This document shows, piece by piece, positions 51,612-62,169 of a stretch of DNA of 64,000 nt. Numbering within the stretch: position 1 is the stretch's first letter; the number at the start of each line of letters is the position of its first letter. Source of the stretch: Roseovarius sp. A-2 (lineage in GTDB: Bacteria; Pseudomonadota; Alphaproteobacteria; Rhodobacterales; Rhodobacteraceae); the NCBI RefSeq assembly GCF_002072155.1, contig NZ_BDIY01000002.1, positions 1-64,000 on the forward strand. The letters are read 5' to 3'. Both the position numbers and the translations under genes were made by a program. A model generated the notes under the pieces. That model ran no database searches and was not told the DNA's origin. It saw only the letters and a program-made list of their open reading frames with translations.

Positions 51612-52613
51612 TCAGCGCAGGCGCAACACCGGGGCAGGGCCAATCGGGATCGGGCCGAGCAGGATGCGCCCGCCGCGAAAGCTCAGCGGAACATCCAGCG
51701 TCTCGCGATTTCCGTTCATCCGGGCCAGCAGTTCCAGACCGTTTTCGACCGTCTGCGCCATGCCTTCGGGCAGCGCGCCTGAGGCTTGCGCCAGGGCGAT
51801 CATGTCGCGCCAATTGCGTGCCTTGAGCGTGATCTCGCCCTCAGGCAGCCCGTCGGGTGTCACCGCCACTTCGCCCGCTGCCTGCAGGTGCAACTGCCCC
51901 CACCGGCCATCGATCAGCGCCACCTTGATATATGTGGGTTGCGGGCGAGCATCCTCGACCGCGCTGCGGTCCCAGATCTTGTCGAAACTGACGGTCAGAT
52001 CGGCGGTGAGGTTCGAGATTTGCGCAGGCAACTCGCCATCGGGGTCGAGCAGGTCGCGCCAGGGCGGGGCCAGCGTCAGCCCTTCGGCGGCCAGCCCGAG
52101 GCGATAGTCGCGTTCCTGCAACTGCTCGACCGCAAGGGTCAGCGAGGTCAGCGCCGTGGTCTCGTCGGGGCGAACCTCGGGTGTCACCTGCAAGAAGTCG
52201 GCCGTCAGCGTGAGGTTGCGCGGGGCCAGCCGCGTGTCGGGGGCGATGCGCAGGCTGGCGCGCATGTCGCGCGCGTCGACGCGGAATTTCTCTTGCGGGG
52301 TGGCGATCAACTGCGTTTCGGGCCAGACCGCGATCACGTGATTGGGCTGATAGCTGAGCGCGCTCAACTGAAAATAGGGGGCCTCCCAGGCCAGCCCTGT
52401 CGCGGGATCGGCCAGCATCAGGTCGGTAAAGCCGGTGTCAAACCGGTTGGGAAAGCCCTGCACGTCGAGATCCGAGGTTTCCGCAACCCAGCCTTTGGCG
52501 CGGCGACCCTCGAACCAATGGGCAAAGCCCTGTTCCAGCCCGCGCTGCCCGACGAACCAGTAGCCCGACCACCCCAGTGTCGCGATCACGATGACGGCCA
52601 GCAGAAATCGCAT
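51612..52613 (-). CDS. DUF2125 family exported or membrane-anchored protein
   Basis: The 333-residue protein has one N-terminal membrane segment (FLLAVIVIATLGWSGYWFVG) and a periplasmic beta-rich domain (GFPNRFDTGFTDLMLADPAT, WPETQLIATPQEKFRVDARD). DUF2125 proteins are common in alphaproteobacteria and of unknown function. AAAGGGG sets the ATG at 52613. It converges with nusB with only 4 bp between stops. Confidence 0.88.
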   Translation of the reverse strand: MRFLLAVIVIATLGWSGYWFVGQRGLEQGFAHWFEGRRAKGWVAETSDLDVQGFPNRFDTGFTDLMLADPATGLAWEAPYFQLSALSYQPNHVIAVWPETQLIATPQEKFRVDARDMRASLRIAPDTRLAPRNLTLTADFLQVTPEVRPDETTALTSLTLAVEQLQERDYRLGLAAEGLTLAPPWRDLLDPDGELPAQISNLTADLTVSFDKIWDRSAVEDARPQPTYIKVALIDGRWGQLHLQAAGEVAVTPDGLPEGEITLKARNWRDMIALAQASGALPEGMAQTVENGLELLARMNGNRETLDVPLSFRGGRILLGPIPIGPAPVLRLR

Positions 52614-52686
52614 GCGCACGCCCCTTTCATGCCTGTTCGGAAACGTGTTTATAGGGGGCCATGCGCGAGGAACAGGGATAATCAAT

Positions 52687-53211
52687 ATGTGGGTGTTCGG
52701 TTATGGATCGCTGGTGTGGAATCCGGGCTTTGATGTCGCGGAACGCGTGATCGCGCGGCTGCCTGAGTATCACCGCAGCTTTTGCATGCGCTCCGTCCAC
52801 CACCGTGGAACGGATGACAATCCCGGCCTCGTTCTGGCCCTCGATGCGGCCCCCGGGGCGATGTGCCACGGTGTCGCCTTGCGGGCGCGCCCCGAAGAGG
52901 CCGATACTGTGCTCGCCTATCTGCGCGAGCGGGAACTGATTTCCTCGGCCTATCTGGAAAAGCGGCTGGAGATCGGGCTTGACGACGGTCGGCAGGTCGA
53001 GGCGGTGACCTATGTGGTCGATGCCGGGCACGTGCAGTATTGCGGCGGGCTTGACCTTGAGGAACAGGCGCAAATCATCGCCCTCGCCGTGGGCGGTCGC
53101 GGTCCGAATACCGAGTATCTCTTCAACACCACCGCGCATCTCAAACAGCTTGGCATCCACGACAAGGAGCTGGATTGGCTGGTTCGCCGGGTGCGGCATC
53201 TGTGTGGATAA
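52687..53211 (+). CDS. chaC: Gamma-glutamylcyclotransferase, ChaC type
   Basis: The 174-residue enzyme has the ChaC pattern: FGYGSLVWNPGF at the start, YLRERELISSAYLEKRLEIG with the catalytic glutamate, and PNTEYLFNTTAHLKQLGIHD. ChaC proteins split glutathione into 5-oxoproline and Cys-Gly. The start is set by the conserved VFGYGS beginning. Confidence 0.9.
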   Translation: MWVFGYGSLVWNPGFDVAERVIARLPEYHRSFCMRSVHHRGTDDNPGLVLALDAAPGAMCHGVALRARPEEADTVLAYLRERELISSAYLEKRLEIGLDDGRQVEAVTYVVDAGHVQYCGGLDLEEQAQIIALAVGGRGPNTEYLFNTTAHLKQLGIHDKELDWLVRRVRHLCG

Positions 53212-53278
53212 GTCCTTGGCTTGACCGGCCAAGACGCGTAGGGTTGGCCCCATAAATCAACGTGTCGGGAGCGTCCAG

Positions 53279-54499
53279 ATGGACCAGCCGGACCGCGAGG
53301 TCGAGCCGCAATTCTCATACCCCTATCGCCAGATCGTGCTGATGGTGATCGTTCTGGTGCTGACCGGACTCGGCTCGTTCGTGGCACTGCCGCGTGTGCT
53401 TCCGGTGTTCGAGGCCAATCCCTGGCTTAACGGGTTCATCTTCTGCGTCTTCGTGATCGGGGTGATCGCGACCTTCTGGCAGGTGTTTCAGCTGATCGGC
53501 TCGGCCCGCTGGATCGAAGGATTTGCTGCGCAGGTGCCGGGCCATGAGTTGACGCACGCGCCCTCGATGCTGGCGCCGCTCGCGACGATGCTGCGCTCAC
53601 GCGGCAAGCGCATGCAGATCGCCTCGACCTCGGCGCGCTCGATCCTTGACTCGGTCGCGCAACGCATCGACGAGGCGCGTGAGATCACCCGCTATATCGT
53701 GAGCCTGCTGATCTTTCTCGGGCTTCTGGGCACCTTCTACGGCCTCGCCACGACCGTGCCCGCAGTTGTGGACACGATCCGCAGCCTTGCGCCGCAGGAG
53801 GGAGAGGAGGGGATCGCCGTTTTCAACCGGCTGATGACCGGGCTCGAGGCGCAACTTGGCGGTATGGGCGTGGCTTTTGCTTCGTCGCTTCTGGGGCTGG
53901 CGGGATCGCTTGTGGTGGGCCTGCTGGAACTGTTTGCAAGCCACGGGCAGAACCGGTTCTACCGCGAGTTGGAAGAATGGATGTCGACCATAACCCGCGT
54001 TGGCTTTGCCAGCGGCGACGGCGAGGGCGGTGGTGAGCAAGACGCTGTGGCGCATGTACTTGACCACATGGCCGAGCAGATGGACGCCTTGCAGAACATG
54101 CTCGGCCAATCGGACATGAGCCGCGCCATGGTCGATCAGAAACTGGGCGTTCTGGCGGATTCCATCGAACGCCTCACCCACCGGATGAGCGATCAGAACC
54201 CGGTGCAGGTGGCGCTGATGCGGATGGCTGAGGGGCAGGAACGGCTGATCGAGACGCTGGAGAGCCGCGAGGTGGCCCCCAACGAGGGGCTTGATGCCGA
54301 AAGCCGCATGCGCCTGCGCTCGATCGACGTGCAGATGCTGCGCATCCTTGAGGAAATCAGCGCCGGACGGCAGGAGACCATGACCGAGTTGCGTACCGAT
54401 CTTGCCGCGCTGACGCGGTTGATGGGACAGGCGCGCGAGGCAGGCCCGCGCCGTGTGCGCCCCCTGCGGCCTGAAGCGGATAGCGACGGGGAGGGCTGA
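53279..54499 (+). CDS. MotA/TolQ/ExbB-like proton-channel protein
   Basis: The 406-residue protein has four membrane segments: about residues 18-38 (IVLMVIVLVLTGLGSFVAL), 50-70 (FIFCVFVIGVIATFWQVFQL), 140-165 (LLIFLGLLGTFYGLATTVPA) and 195-220 (FASSLLGLAGSLVVGLLELF). The last two match the MotA/ExbB channel helices. A soluble tail of about 180 residues follows. The MotB-like partner starts 3 bp downstream. The pair resembles stator units that use proton flow to move a peptidoglycan-anchored partner; no flagellar or Ton genes adjoin it. Confidence 0.87.
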   Translation: MDQPDREVEPQFSYPYRQIVLMVIVLVLTGLGSFVALPRVLPVFEANPWLNGFIFCVFVIGVIATFWQVFQLIGSARWIEGFAAQVPGHELTHAPSMLAPLATMLRSRGKRMQIASTSARSILDSVAQRIDEAREITRYIVSLLIFLGLLGTFYGLATTVPAVVDTIRSLAPQEGEEGIAVFNRLMTGLEAQLGGMGVAFASSLLGLAGSLVVGLLELFASHGQNRFYRELEEWMSTITRVGFASGDGEGGGEQDAVAHVLDHMAEQMDALQNMLGQSDMSRAMVDQKLGVLADSIERLTHRMSDQNPVQVALMRMAEGQERLIETLESREVAPNEGLDAESRMRLRSIDVQMLRILEEISAGRQETMTELRTDLAALTRLMGQAREAGPRRVRPLRPEADSDGEG

Positions 54500-54501
54500 T
54501 C

Positions 54502-56484
54502 ATGGCGCTCTCGCGGCGCACAGGGGCCCGGTTCCAAGGTGCGATCTGGCCCGGCTTCGTGGATGCGATGACCGGCCTTCTGCTGGTGCTGATGTTCGTG
54601 CTGACGATCTTCATGGTGGTGCAGTTCGTGCTGAGCGAGGAAATCAGCGGGCAGGAAACCAAGCTCGATGCGCTGTCGGCCGAGGTGTCGGCGCTGTCCC
54701 TTGCCCTGGGACTGGAGCAGGACCGCAACGCCACGCTAGAAGGTCGCGTTGGTGCGCTCACCGCCACATTGGGCGATGCGCGCGAGCGGCAGGAGCAGCA
54801 GGCGGCCCTGATCCAGAGCCTGCGGGCGCAGAGTGCCGAGCGGGCGCAGGCCTTGCAGACCGCGCAGGGCCGTATCGCCAGTTTCGAGGAGCAGGTGGCG
54901 GGCCTGCTGTCGGATCGCGAGACGGCACAGGACCGCATCGCCGGTCTGGAGGAGCGTCGCGACGAACTGCTCAGCGAAACCGAACAGCTCGATCTCGCCC
55001 TAGCCAGCCTGCGTGATGAGGTTGACGCCCAGGCCGAGGCCGCGCGTCTTGCTGCGTCGCGACGCGAGGCGCTCGATGCACTGGTCGCGGATTTGCGTGC
55101 GCGTAATGCCGAGGCCGGAGAGGCGCAGGCCGCGCTCAGTGCCGAGGTGGCGACGCTCGAGGACGAATTGAATGAGGAAGAACAGGCGCGCCTCGCAGAG
55201 GCCGCCGCCGCCGAGGCCCTGCGCGAGCGGCTGCAGGCGTCGCAGGCGGAACTCACGTCGATGACCCTCGCGCTGGAGGAGCAGCGCCAGCGGGCCGAGG
55301 AAACCCTCACCCTGCTGGCCGCCGCCGAAACCGCCCGCGAGGATCTCAACAGCCAGTTGGCGCAGGCGCTTTTGCAGGCCGAACAGGGTGCCGAGGCGCG
55401 CGAGGCCGAGATCGCCCGGCTGGAGGTTGCGCTCGACGCCGCGCAGAGCGGCGAGGCGGAGGCTACCGGCACGCTGGAGGACACCCGTGCGGCGCTTGCC
55501 GAGGCACAGACGCGGATACGTAGGCTGGAGGGGCAACTGGCCCAGGCGGTGGCCGAGAAGCAGACAGTGGAGAACGAGGCACAGGCCACCGAGGAGGAGG
55601 TGCGTGCGCAGCTTGTGCAGGCGCTTGCGGCACAGCGCGCCGCCGAAGCGCAGGCCCAAGAGCAGATGAGCGCCGCCGAGGCGCGCGCCGCGCTGCTGTC
55701 GGCGGCGCGCGATCGTCTGGCCGAGACGCGCGACGAGCTGACCGAGGAGCAGGCGGCGGTGAGCGCGGCGCAGCGAGAGCAGGCGCTGCTCAATCAGCAG
55801 GTGGCGGCGCTGCGCGATCAGCTGTCGCAGTTGCAGGGGCTGCTGGATGAGGCCCGCGAAAGCGAGGCCGAGGCCGAGGTGCAGTTGCAATCGCTCGGCA
55901 ATGAACTCAATACCGCATTGGCCCGCGTGGCGGCAGAGGAACGACGGCGCCGTCAGGCCGAGGAAGAGCGCGCACGGCTTTTGGAGGCCGAGCGCGAGCG
56001 GTTGGCGGCGGAGAAGGAGGATCTGGAGAAATACCGATCGGAATTCTTTGGCAGGCTGCGGGATGTGTTGGGCGATCAGGAGGGCGTGCAGATTGTCGGC
56101 GACCGGTTCGTGTTTTCCTCCGAGGTGCTCTTTGCCCCCGGCGCAGCCGAGCTTTCACGCGTCGGCCAGTTGGAGATTGCCAAGGTCGCCGACATCCTGC
56201 GCGGCGTGATCGACGAGATCCCCGAGGGTATCGAATGGGTGCTTCAGGTGGACGGCCATACCGACGATGTTCCGATCATGGAGGGCGCGCGCTTTGCCGA
56301 CAATTGGGCGCTGAGCCAGGCGCGGGCGCTGTCGGTGGTGCGCTATCTGACGAATTTCCTCGGCTTCCCGCCAGAGCGGCTGTCGGCCAATGGCTATGGC
56401 GAGTATCAGCCGGTCAATCCCGCCGACACGCCCGAGGCCCGCGCGCAGAATCGGCGGATCGAGTTGAAGCTGACCACGCGATAG
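54502..56484 (+). CDS. MotB-like protein with a very long coiled coil and OmpA peptidoglycan-binding domain
   Basis: The 660-residue protein has a short cytosolic start, one membrane helix with the proton-carrying aspartate Asp21 (WPGFVDAMTGLLLVLMFVL), then about 430 residues of Ala/Glu/Arg/Gln-rich heptad sequence without proline, and a C-terminal OmpA domain (VLQVDGHTDDVPI, NWALSQARALSVVRYL, LSANGYGEYQPV, NRRIEL). MotB usually has only a short linker. With the preceding MotA-like protein it should form a stator-type complex; the coiled coil may link inner-membrane motion to distant cell wall. The Zorya pair ZorA/ZorB is related, but no ZorC/D/E gene is present. Confidence 0.87.
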   Translation: MALSRRTGARFQGAIWPGFVDAMTGLLLVLMFVLTIFMVVQFVLSEEISGQETKLDALSAEVSALSLALGLEQDRNATLEGRVGALTATLGDARERQEQQAALIQSLRAQSAERAQALQTAQGRIASFEEQVAGLLSDRETAQDRIAGLEERRDELLSETEQLDLALASLRDEVDAQAEAARLAASRREALDALVADLRARNAEAGEAQAALSAEVATLEDELNEEEQARLAEAAAAEALRERLQASQAELTSMTLALEEQRQRAEETLTLLAAAETAREDLNSQLAQALLQAEQGAEAREAEIARLEVALDAAQSGEAEATGTLEDTRAALAEAQTRIRRLEGQLAQAVAEKQTVENEAQATEEEVRAQLVQALAAQRAAEAQAQEQMSAAEARAALLSAARDRLAETRDELTEEQAAVSAAQREQALLNQQVAALRDQLSQLQGLLDEARESEAEAEVQLQSLGNELNTALARVAAEERRRRQAEEERARLLEAERERLAAEKEDLEKYRSEFFGRLRDVLGDQEGVQIVGDRFVFSSEVLFAPGAAELSRVGQLEIAKVADILRGVIDEIPEGIEWVLQVDGHTDDVPIMEGARFADNWALSQARALSVVRYLTNFLGFPPERLSANGYGEYQPVNPADTPEARAQNRRIELKLTTR

Positions 56485-56491
56485 GCGCGCG

Positions 56492-57469
56492 TCAGGGTGT
56501 CACGGTGATTTCGGCGTGGCGCGCAGCCAGAAGCGTGTCACCGCGCATCAGCCGCACATAGCCGCGATAGGCCCCGGCGGGCCATCCGGTCGCGGGAGCC
56601 TTGCGCCCGAAGGCGCGGAAAAGCTGCGCCTTCGGGGCGTCGAGCGTGATATCGTGGCGGAAAATCTCGCCCTCGGGGCCTCGGGCCGTGAGAGTCAGAC
56701 GATCGCCTGGCTGTGCGTAAAAGACGTGGCCATAAAGCACCAGTGGCTGATCGGCTGGCGTTTCGTGCACGCGCGCCGCGCCGGATTGCACCGCCTCGAA
56801 GGCGGGGACAGCGGTGGAGAACCCGGCGGTGAAGAGGCCGGAACGGGTATAGTCTGATGGGTCCTGCCACAAGCCGCCATCGGTTTGTTGGCCGCACTGC
56901 GTGACATCATCGGGATGGAAGGGATCGACGATATCGCCATCCTTCAGCACGCCGAGATGGACATGCGGGGCGTTCGTCAGCCCGCTCAAACCGACTTGGC
57001 CCAGGATATCGCCCGTCGTCACCCTGTCGCCTTGACGCACGCTGATCGATCCGCGCTTGAGATGGCAGTAGAGCGTCTGCCAGCCGTCGCCGTGATCGAC
57101 GCGCACGGCGTTGCCGCATTCGCGGCCCCGGATTGCATCGCGTGTCGCGGCCGTGACGGGGGTATCTGCCATGCCGTCGCGGGTGGCGGCAACGGTGCCG
57201 GGGGCGGCGGCGATAACATTGACGCCGGTGTGCATTGCCTCGAAAGACGGGAGCATGAAATCAGTGCCGCGATGGTCGTCGCGGCTCTTGAGGCCGCACA
57301 TGTAATCACGCTGACCGGGGCCGGGATCGGTATCGACGTAATCCTCGATATAGCAGTCCTCTCCCAGGGTGCAGTCGATCGGCAGGGCGAGGCGAGGCGC
57401 ATCGGCGGCGGCCATTTGGGCCGCCGCCAGTGTCAGTATCGCGAAAAGGGCATAAGCCCGACGCATCAT
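56492..57469 (-). CDS. M23-family (LytM) peptidase, exported
   Basis: The 325-residue protein has a signal peptide (YALFAILTLAAAQMAAADA) and the LytM zinc motifs HRGTDF (HxxxD) and HVHLG, with HGDGWQTLYCHLKRGSISV between them. It should cut peptidoglycan cross-links. A C-terminal beta domain of about 100 residues follows. Its ATG overlaps the clpA stop (ATGA), and it converges with the MotB-like gene across 7 bp. Confidence 0.9.
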   Translation of the reverse strand: MMRRAYALFAILTLAAAQMAAADAPRLALPIDCTLGEDCYIEDYVDTDPGPGQRDYMCGLKSRDDHRGTDFMLPSFEAMHTGVNVIAAAPGTVAATRDGMADTPVTAATRDAIRGRECGNAVRVDHGDGWQTLYCHLKRGSISVRQGDRVTTGDILGQVGLSGLTNAPHVHLGVLKDGDIVDPFHPDDVTQCGQQTDGGLWQDPSDYTRSGLFTAGFSTAVPAFEAVQSGAARVHETPADQPLVLYGHVFYAQPGDRLTLTARGPEGEIFRHDITLDAPKAQLFRAFGRKAPATGWPAGAYRGYVRLMRGDTLLAARHAEITVTP

Positions 57470-59802
57470 TCCGCCGTGAGTAACGGCGGCTTCTTCTTAC
57501 CCGTCAGGCGACGCGCGGCAGGGCCTTCGATCTCGATATCGATCTTGCCGTCCTTGACGCCGACCTTGACGACGCCGCCCTTGGACAGGCGCCCGAAGAG
57601 CAATTCCTCTGCCAGCGGCTTCTTGATATGCTCTTGAATGACGCGACCCAACGGGCGCGCGCCCATCTTGTCGTCATAGCCCTTGTCGGCGAGCCATTCG
57701 GCAGCCGGTTCGGTCAGTTCAATCGTCACGTCACGATCCATCAGTTGCGCCTCAAGCTGTAGCACGAACTTCTCGACCACCTTGAGGATCACCGACTTTG
57801 GCAGCGGTCCGAAGGAGATCACCGCATCCAGACGGTTGCGGAACTCGGGCGTAAAGGTCCGCTCAATGGCGGCAGTATCCTCGCCCTCGCGCCGGTCGCG
57901 TCCAAAGCCGATGGCGGATTTCGCCAGTTCCGTGGCCCCCGCGTTCGACGTCATGATCAGCACCACGTTGCGGAAATCCACGCTGCGCCCATTATGGTCG
58001 GTCAGTGTGCCGTGATCCATCACCTGCAACAGGATGTTGAACACGTCCGGATGTGCTTTTTCGATCTCGTCGAGCAGCAGCACGCAATGCGGATGCTGAT
58101 CCACGCCATCGGTCAAGAGCCCGCCCTGATCGAAACCGACATAGCCCGGAGGCGCGCCGATCAGGCGCGAGACCGCGTGTTTCTCCATGTATTCCGACAT
58201 ATCAAAGCGCAGCAATTCCACGCCAAGGGAGTCGGCCAACTGCTTGGCCACCTCGGTCTTGCCCACGCCCGTGGGCCCGGCGAAGAGGTAATTGCCGATC
58301 GGCTTTTCCGGCTCGCGCAGGCCAGCACGCGCCAACTTGATCGCGGAACTGAGTGCGACGATGGCGTCGTCCTGACCGAACACGGTCCGCTTGAGTGCGC
58401 CTTCGAGATCCTTGAGCACCTCGGCGTCGTTCTTGGAGACGTTCTTGGGCGGGATGCGGGCGATTTTTGCCACTACATCCTCAATCTCCTTGACACCGAT
58501 CGACTTGCGCCTCTTGGAGGCTGCGACCAGATGCTGTGCGGCACCCGCCTCGTCGATCACGTCGATGGCCTTGTCGGGCAGCTTACGGTCGTTGATGTAG
58601 CGCGCCGAGAGGTCAACGGCGGTGCGGATCGCGTCATTGGTGTATTTAACGCTGTGGTGATCCTCGAAATAGGGCTTAAGACCCTTGAGGATCTTGACCG
58701 CATCCTCGACCGTCGGTTCCGCCACGTCGATTTTCTGGAACCTGCGTGACAGCGCGCGGTCCTTTTCGAAATGCTGGCGATATTCCTTGTAGGTGGTCGA
58801 GCCCATGCAACGCAGCTTGCCGCCCTGAAGCGCGGGTTTGAGCAGGTTAGAGGCATCCATTGCCCCGCCCGAGGTGGCCCCTGCGCCGATCACGGTGTGA
58901 ATTTCATCGATGAAGAGGACTGCATCGGGGTGTTTCTCAAGCTCGGTCACCACCGCCTTGAGCCGCTCCTCGAAATCGCCGCGATAGCGGGTGCCCGCGA
59001 GCAGCGCGCCCATGTCGAGCGAATAGATCGTGGTGCCCGAGAGAACCTTGGGCGTCCAGCCGTTGACGATCTTGTGCGCGAGTCCCTCGGCGATAGCGGT
59101 CTTGCCGACGCCGGGATCGCCGACGAGGATCGGGTTGTTCTTGCGGCGGCGGCACAGCACCTGAATGCAACGCTCCACCTCTGAATCGCGCCCGATTAGC
59201 GGATCGACATCGCCGGTGCGCGCCTTCTCATTGAGATCGACGCAATATTTCGCAAGCGCTGAATCGCCCGCCTCGACCGCGTCGCTTTCGGCCTGTTTGG
59301 CGGTGCCGTCATCGTCGAGATCGGTCGCACCGGTCACCGGGCGCGATTCGCCGTAAGCAGGGTCCTTTGCCACGCCATGGGCGATGAAGTTCACCGCATC
59401 ATAGCGCGTCATATCCTGTTCCTGCAGGAAATAAGCCGCGTTCGATTCGCGTTCGGCAAAGATCGCGACAAGCACGTTGGCCCCGGTCACCTCGGTCCGA
59501 CCGGAGGATTGCACATGAATCGCGGCGCGTTGGATCACCCGCTGGAAGGCGGCGGTCGGCACCGCCTCGGATCCGTCGATATCGGTGACCAGATTGGCGA
59601 GATCATCGTCGATGAATTCCACCAGGGTGGTGCGGAGTTCTTCGGTATCGACGCTGCAGGCCTTCATCACGCGCGCGGCGTCGGGCTCGTCCACGAGGGC
59701 GAGCAGCAGATGTTCGAGCGTGGCGAATTCGTGTCGCCGCGCATTGGCCAGCGCCAAGGCCGCATGGATTGCCTGTTCGAGTGTGTTCGAGAATGAAGGC
59801 AC
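57466..59802 (-). CDS. clpA: ATP-dependent Clp protease ATP-binding subunit ClpA
   Basis: The 778-residue unfoldase has a Clp-N domain (1-145), AAA1 with GDPGVGKT at 228-235, AAA2 with [13 protein letters not shown] near 510, and the ClpP-binding [10 protein letters not shown] loop. It feeds substrates, often chosen by ClpS, to ClpP. clpS is not next to it. It is followed by the M23 peptidase gene. Confidence 0.96.
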   Translation of the reverse strand: MPSFSNTLEQAIHAALALANARRHEFATLEHLLLALVDEPDAARVMKACSVDTEELRTTLVEFIDDDLANLVTDIDGSEAVPTAAFQRVIQRAAIHVQSSGRTEVTGANVLVAIFAERESNAAYFLQEQDMTRYDAVNFIAHGVAKDPAYGESRPVTGATDLDDDGTAKQAESDAVEAGDSALAKYCVDLNEKARTGDVDPLIGRDSEVERCIQVLCRRRKNNPILVGDPGVGKTAIAEGLAHKIVNGWTPKVLSGTTIYSLDMGALLAGTRYRGDFEERLKAVVTELEKHPDAVLFIDEIHTVIGAGATSGGAMDASNLLKPALQGGKLRCMGSTTYKEYRQHFEKDRALSRRFQKIDVAEPTVEDAVKILKGLKPYFEDHHSVKYTNDAIRTAVDLSARYINDRKLPDKAIDVIDEAGAAQHLVAASKRRKSIGVKEIEDVVAKIARIPPKNVSKNDAEVLKDLEGALKRTVFGQDDAIVALSSAIKLARAGLREPEKPIGNYLFAGPTGVGKTEVAKQLADSLGVELLRFDMSEYMEKHAVSRLIGAPPGYVGFDQGGLLTDGVDQHPHCVLLLDEIEKAHPDVFNILLQVMDHGTLTDHNGRSVDFRNVVLIMTSNAGATELAKSAIGFGRDRREGEDTAAIERTFTPEFRNRLDAVISFGPLPKSVILKVVEKFVLQLEAQLMDRDVTIELTEPAAEWLADKGYDDKMGARPLGRVIQEHIKKPLAEELLFGRLSKGGVVKVGVKDGKIDIEIEGPAARRLTGKKKPPLLTAE

Positions 59803-59956
59803 GGTCGTGCTCCTTCTGATCTTGGCCGGGGCGGGACGCCCACAACCTTGGCCTCATAGTCTTAAAGTTTGGTCGTTACCGGCCATGCTTCAAGGATTTT
59901 TTCATAATACCGGGTCATTTTTCGTGATACCGGTCGCAATTTCGATCACATCCGCC

Positions 59957-60724
59957 TCAGAATCGGTCCTTTCTCGCGCGGATTTCTGCAAAGACCGCGC
60001 TCGGTTCGGCCCCCGTCATTCCCAGATGCGCCTGAATGCCCGGATCGGACGCACGCAGGAAGGGGTTGGTTGCCAGTTCTTCCTTCAGCGTCGAGGGAAC
60101 CGTGGGTTTGCCCGCTGCGCGTGCCACGTCGATCTCCTTGATCCTTGATTTAAGTCTTGGATTGTCCGGATCAACGGTCATTGCGAATTTTGCGTTGGTC
60201 TGCGTGTATTCATGCCCTGAGTATATCATGGTTTCGGGCGGAAGTGCGGCAAGTTTCGCGAGACTCTCGTGCATTTGAGGCATTGTTCCCTCAAACACCC
60301 GGCCGCAGCCCAGGGCCATCAGGCTGTCGGCGGTAAAGGCCGCGCGGCTTGCGGGGAAGTGAAAGGCGATATGTCCCACGGTGTGGCCCGAGACGTCGAT
60401 CACGCGGCCATCTTCCGCGCCAATGCGCACGGTATCGCCTTCGTTCAGCGCCAGATCGAGCGGTGGCAAGCGATGGGCGTCGGCTGCGGCACCGATCACG
60501 CGCGCGGGCGCGGCCTCAAGAAGCTCGCCCAAGCCTTGCACATGATCCGCATGATGATGCGTCAGCAGCACATCCGACAGCGTCCAGCCCTTTGCCTGCA
60601 ACACGGCGATAATCGGCGCTGCTTCGGGCACGTCCACGGCCGCCGTGGCCCCCGTCTTGGGATCATGCGCGAGATAGGCGTAATTGTCCGACAGGCAGGG
60701 AATGGTAACGATTTGCAAAGTCAT
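59957..60724 (-). CDS. gloB: Hydroxyacylglutathione hydrolase (glyoxalase II)
   Basis: The 255-residue MBL-fold enzyme hydrolyses S-lactoylglutathione. It has THHHADHVQG, the GHTVGHIAFHF and DSLMALGCGRVFEGT motifs, and the C-terminal glutathione site region SGHEYTQTNAKFAMTVD. The length is normal. Confidence 0.95.
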   Translation of the reverse strand: MTLQIVTIPCLSDNYAYLAHDPKTGATAAVDVPEAAPIIAVLQAKGWTLSDVLLTHHHADHVQGLGELLEAAPARVIGAAADAHRLPPLDLALNEGDTVRIGAEDGRVIDVSGHTVGHIAFHFPASRAAFTADSLMALGCGRVFEGTMPQMHESLAKLAALPPETMIYSGHEYTQTNAKFAMTVDPDNPRLKSRIKEIDVARAAGKPTVPSTLKEELATNPFLRASDPGIQAHLGMTGAEPSAVFAEIRARKDRF

Positions 60725-60787
60725 GGTATTTTCCCGGTAGCCAGTTGGTGCTACGCTTCAGCTTGACCGATAACGGGATGCTCTGCA

Positions 60788-61528
60788 ATGCATCTGGACG
60801 TACAGGACCTGCGAAATTTCTATTACCGCAGCCCATTGGGGCGTGCGGTGCAAAAGACGTTGCGCGCGCAGATCGCCACGTTCTGGCCCGAGGCGCATGG
60901 GCAGACCGTGGCGGGCTTCGGCTTTGCTGTGCCGTTTCTGCGTCCGTATCTCGCGGATGCGCGGCGCGTGGTCGGCCTGATGCCTGCGCCGCAAGGGGTG
61001 ATCGGCTGGCCGCAGGGCATGCCCAATATCTCGGTGCTGTGCGAAGAGACGATGTGGCCGATGGAAACCGGCCATGTCGACAAGCTCTTGGTCGTGCACG
61101 GGCTCGAAACTTCCGAACAGCCCGGCGCATTGCTTGAGGAATGCTGGCGTGTGCTGGGGCCGGGGGGATCGGCGCTTTTCCTGGTGCCGAACCGGGCCGG
61201 GCTCTGGTCGCGGTCGGATCGCACGCCGTTCGGCTTCGGGCGACCCTATAGCCAGACGCAGCTTGAAAACCAGTTGAAGCTGCACGAATTCCTGCCCGAG
61301 CGTCATGCCACGACGCTCTATCAGCCGCCCTCGGACAAGCCGTTCTGGCGCAAGACGGCGGGAATGTGGGAGAAGATGGGCATGCGGTTGTCGATGGTTG
61401 CGGCGGGCGGCGTGCTGATGGTGGAGGCGACCAAACGCGTTCAGGCCCCGAGCGGGCCGGGGCTGCGCGACAAGGTGCGCAAGCCGCTTGGCGTCTTGTC
61501 CCCGCAGCCTAAGGCCAAGCCGGTCTGA
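60788..61528 (+). CDS. Class I SAM-dependent methyltransferase
   Basis: The 246-residue protein has the fold of the methyltransf_11 group, with [20 protein letters not shown] as a changed SAM motif I (no GxGxG), [20 protein letters not shown] as motif II, and [20 protein letters not shown] as motif III. The altered motif I is seen in a group common in alphaproteobacteria. The substrate is unknown. It is divergent from gloB. Confidence 0.85.
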   Translation: MHLDVQDLRNFYYRSPLGRAVQKTLRAQIATFWPEAHGQTVAGFGFAVPFLRPYLADARRVVGLMPAPQGVIGWPQGMPNISVLCEETMWPMETGHVDKLLVVHGLETSEQPGALLEECWRVLGPGGSALFLVPNRAGLWSRSDRTPFGFGRPYSQTQLENQLKLHEFLPERHATTLYQPPSDKPFWRKTAGMWEKMGMRLSMVAAGGVLMVEATKRVQAPSGPGLRDKVRKPLGVLSPQPKAKPV

Positions 61529-61534
61529 CGGGGC

Positions 61535-62017
61535 TCAGCCCTTGCGGTGGATACCGATCTTGCGCCCGATGCCCTCGGGGCGGGGCAGGGCGGCATGCGC
61601 CTCTGCCATCGCCTTGACGCGGGCGTGGACATCCTCGGGCATCGGGGCCACGCGCGGCCCGTCAAGATCAATGTGCAGCGTCAGCCCCTCGCCGGTGGCC
61701 GCGAGCCAGCCATCCTCGTGATAGAGCTGCTGGAAGGAATGGAACCGTTTTTCGTCATGGTCGATCAGGTGAAAGCTGCTGCGCACACGGTCGCCCAGCT
61801 TGACCTCGCGCAGGTAGCGGATGTGGAATTCGGCGCTGAAAGTGGTGAGGTTGCGCGTCGCGACGTAGGTGGGCCCGAATCCCAACTTGGCAAAGGCCTC
61901 GTCGGCGCAGCGGTCGAAGAGCACCGTGTAATAGCCCATGTTCAGATGCCCGTTGAAGTCGATCCAGCCTTCTTCGATCGCGTGAAAGCTGGAGAGAAAG
62001 GGCCTGGCGTCGGGCAT
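61535..62017 (-). CDS. Acyl-CoA thioesterase, hot-dog fold (4HBT type)
   Basis: The 160-residue protein has the catalytic aspartate region WIDFNGHLNMGYYTVLFDRC, the 4HBT signature, and HIRYLREVKLGDRVRSSFHL. It hydrolyses an acyl-CoA. It converges with the methyltransferase gene with 6 bp between them. Confidence 0.88.
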   Translation of the reverse strand: MPDARPFLSSFHAIEEGWIDFNGHLNMGYYTVLFDRCADEAFAKLGFGPTYVATRNLTTFSAEFHIRYLREVKLGDRVRSSFHLIDHDEKRFHSFQQLYHEDGWLAATGEGLTLHIDLDGPRVAPMPEDVHARVKAMAEAHAALPRPEGIGRKIGIHRKG

Positions 62018-62169
62018 TGGAGAAACCTCTGAAAGCGATTACGCGGGCGTTTTTGCGGCATTCATGCCAGAATGGCAATGGCGGCGATGACGCGCACCAC
62101 GCGGTTTCGTGATTTGGATTTTCGCCATCCGGCCCTAAATCAACCTGGAACACATGTCAGGAGTTGAGC

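Noticed and set aside
54357..55890. Long minus-strand frames (478 and 296 codons) opposite the MotB-like gene
   Set aside because: They consist of Ser/Ala/Arg or Leu/Arg/Gly repeats mirroring the heptads of the real coiled-coil gene.
53279..56484. Zorya anti-phage system
   Set aside because: The MotA/MotB-like pair is similar in concept, but no ZorC, ZorD or ZorE gene follows; the next gene is a convergent M23 peptidase in a core-gene region.
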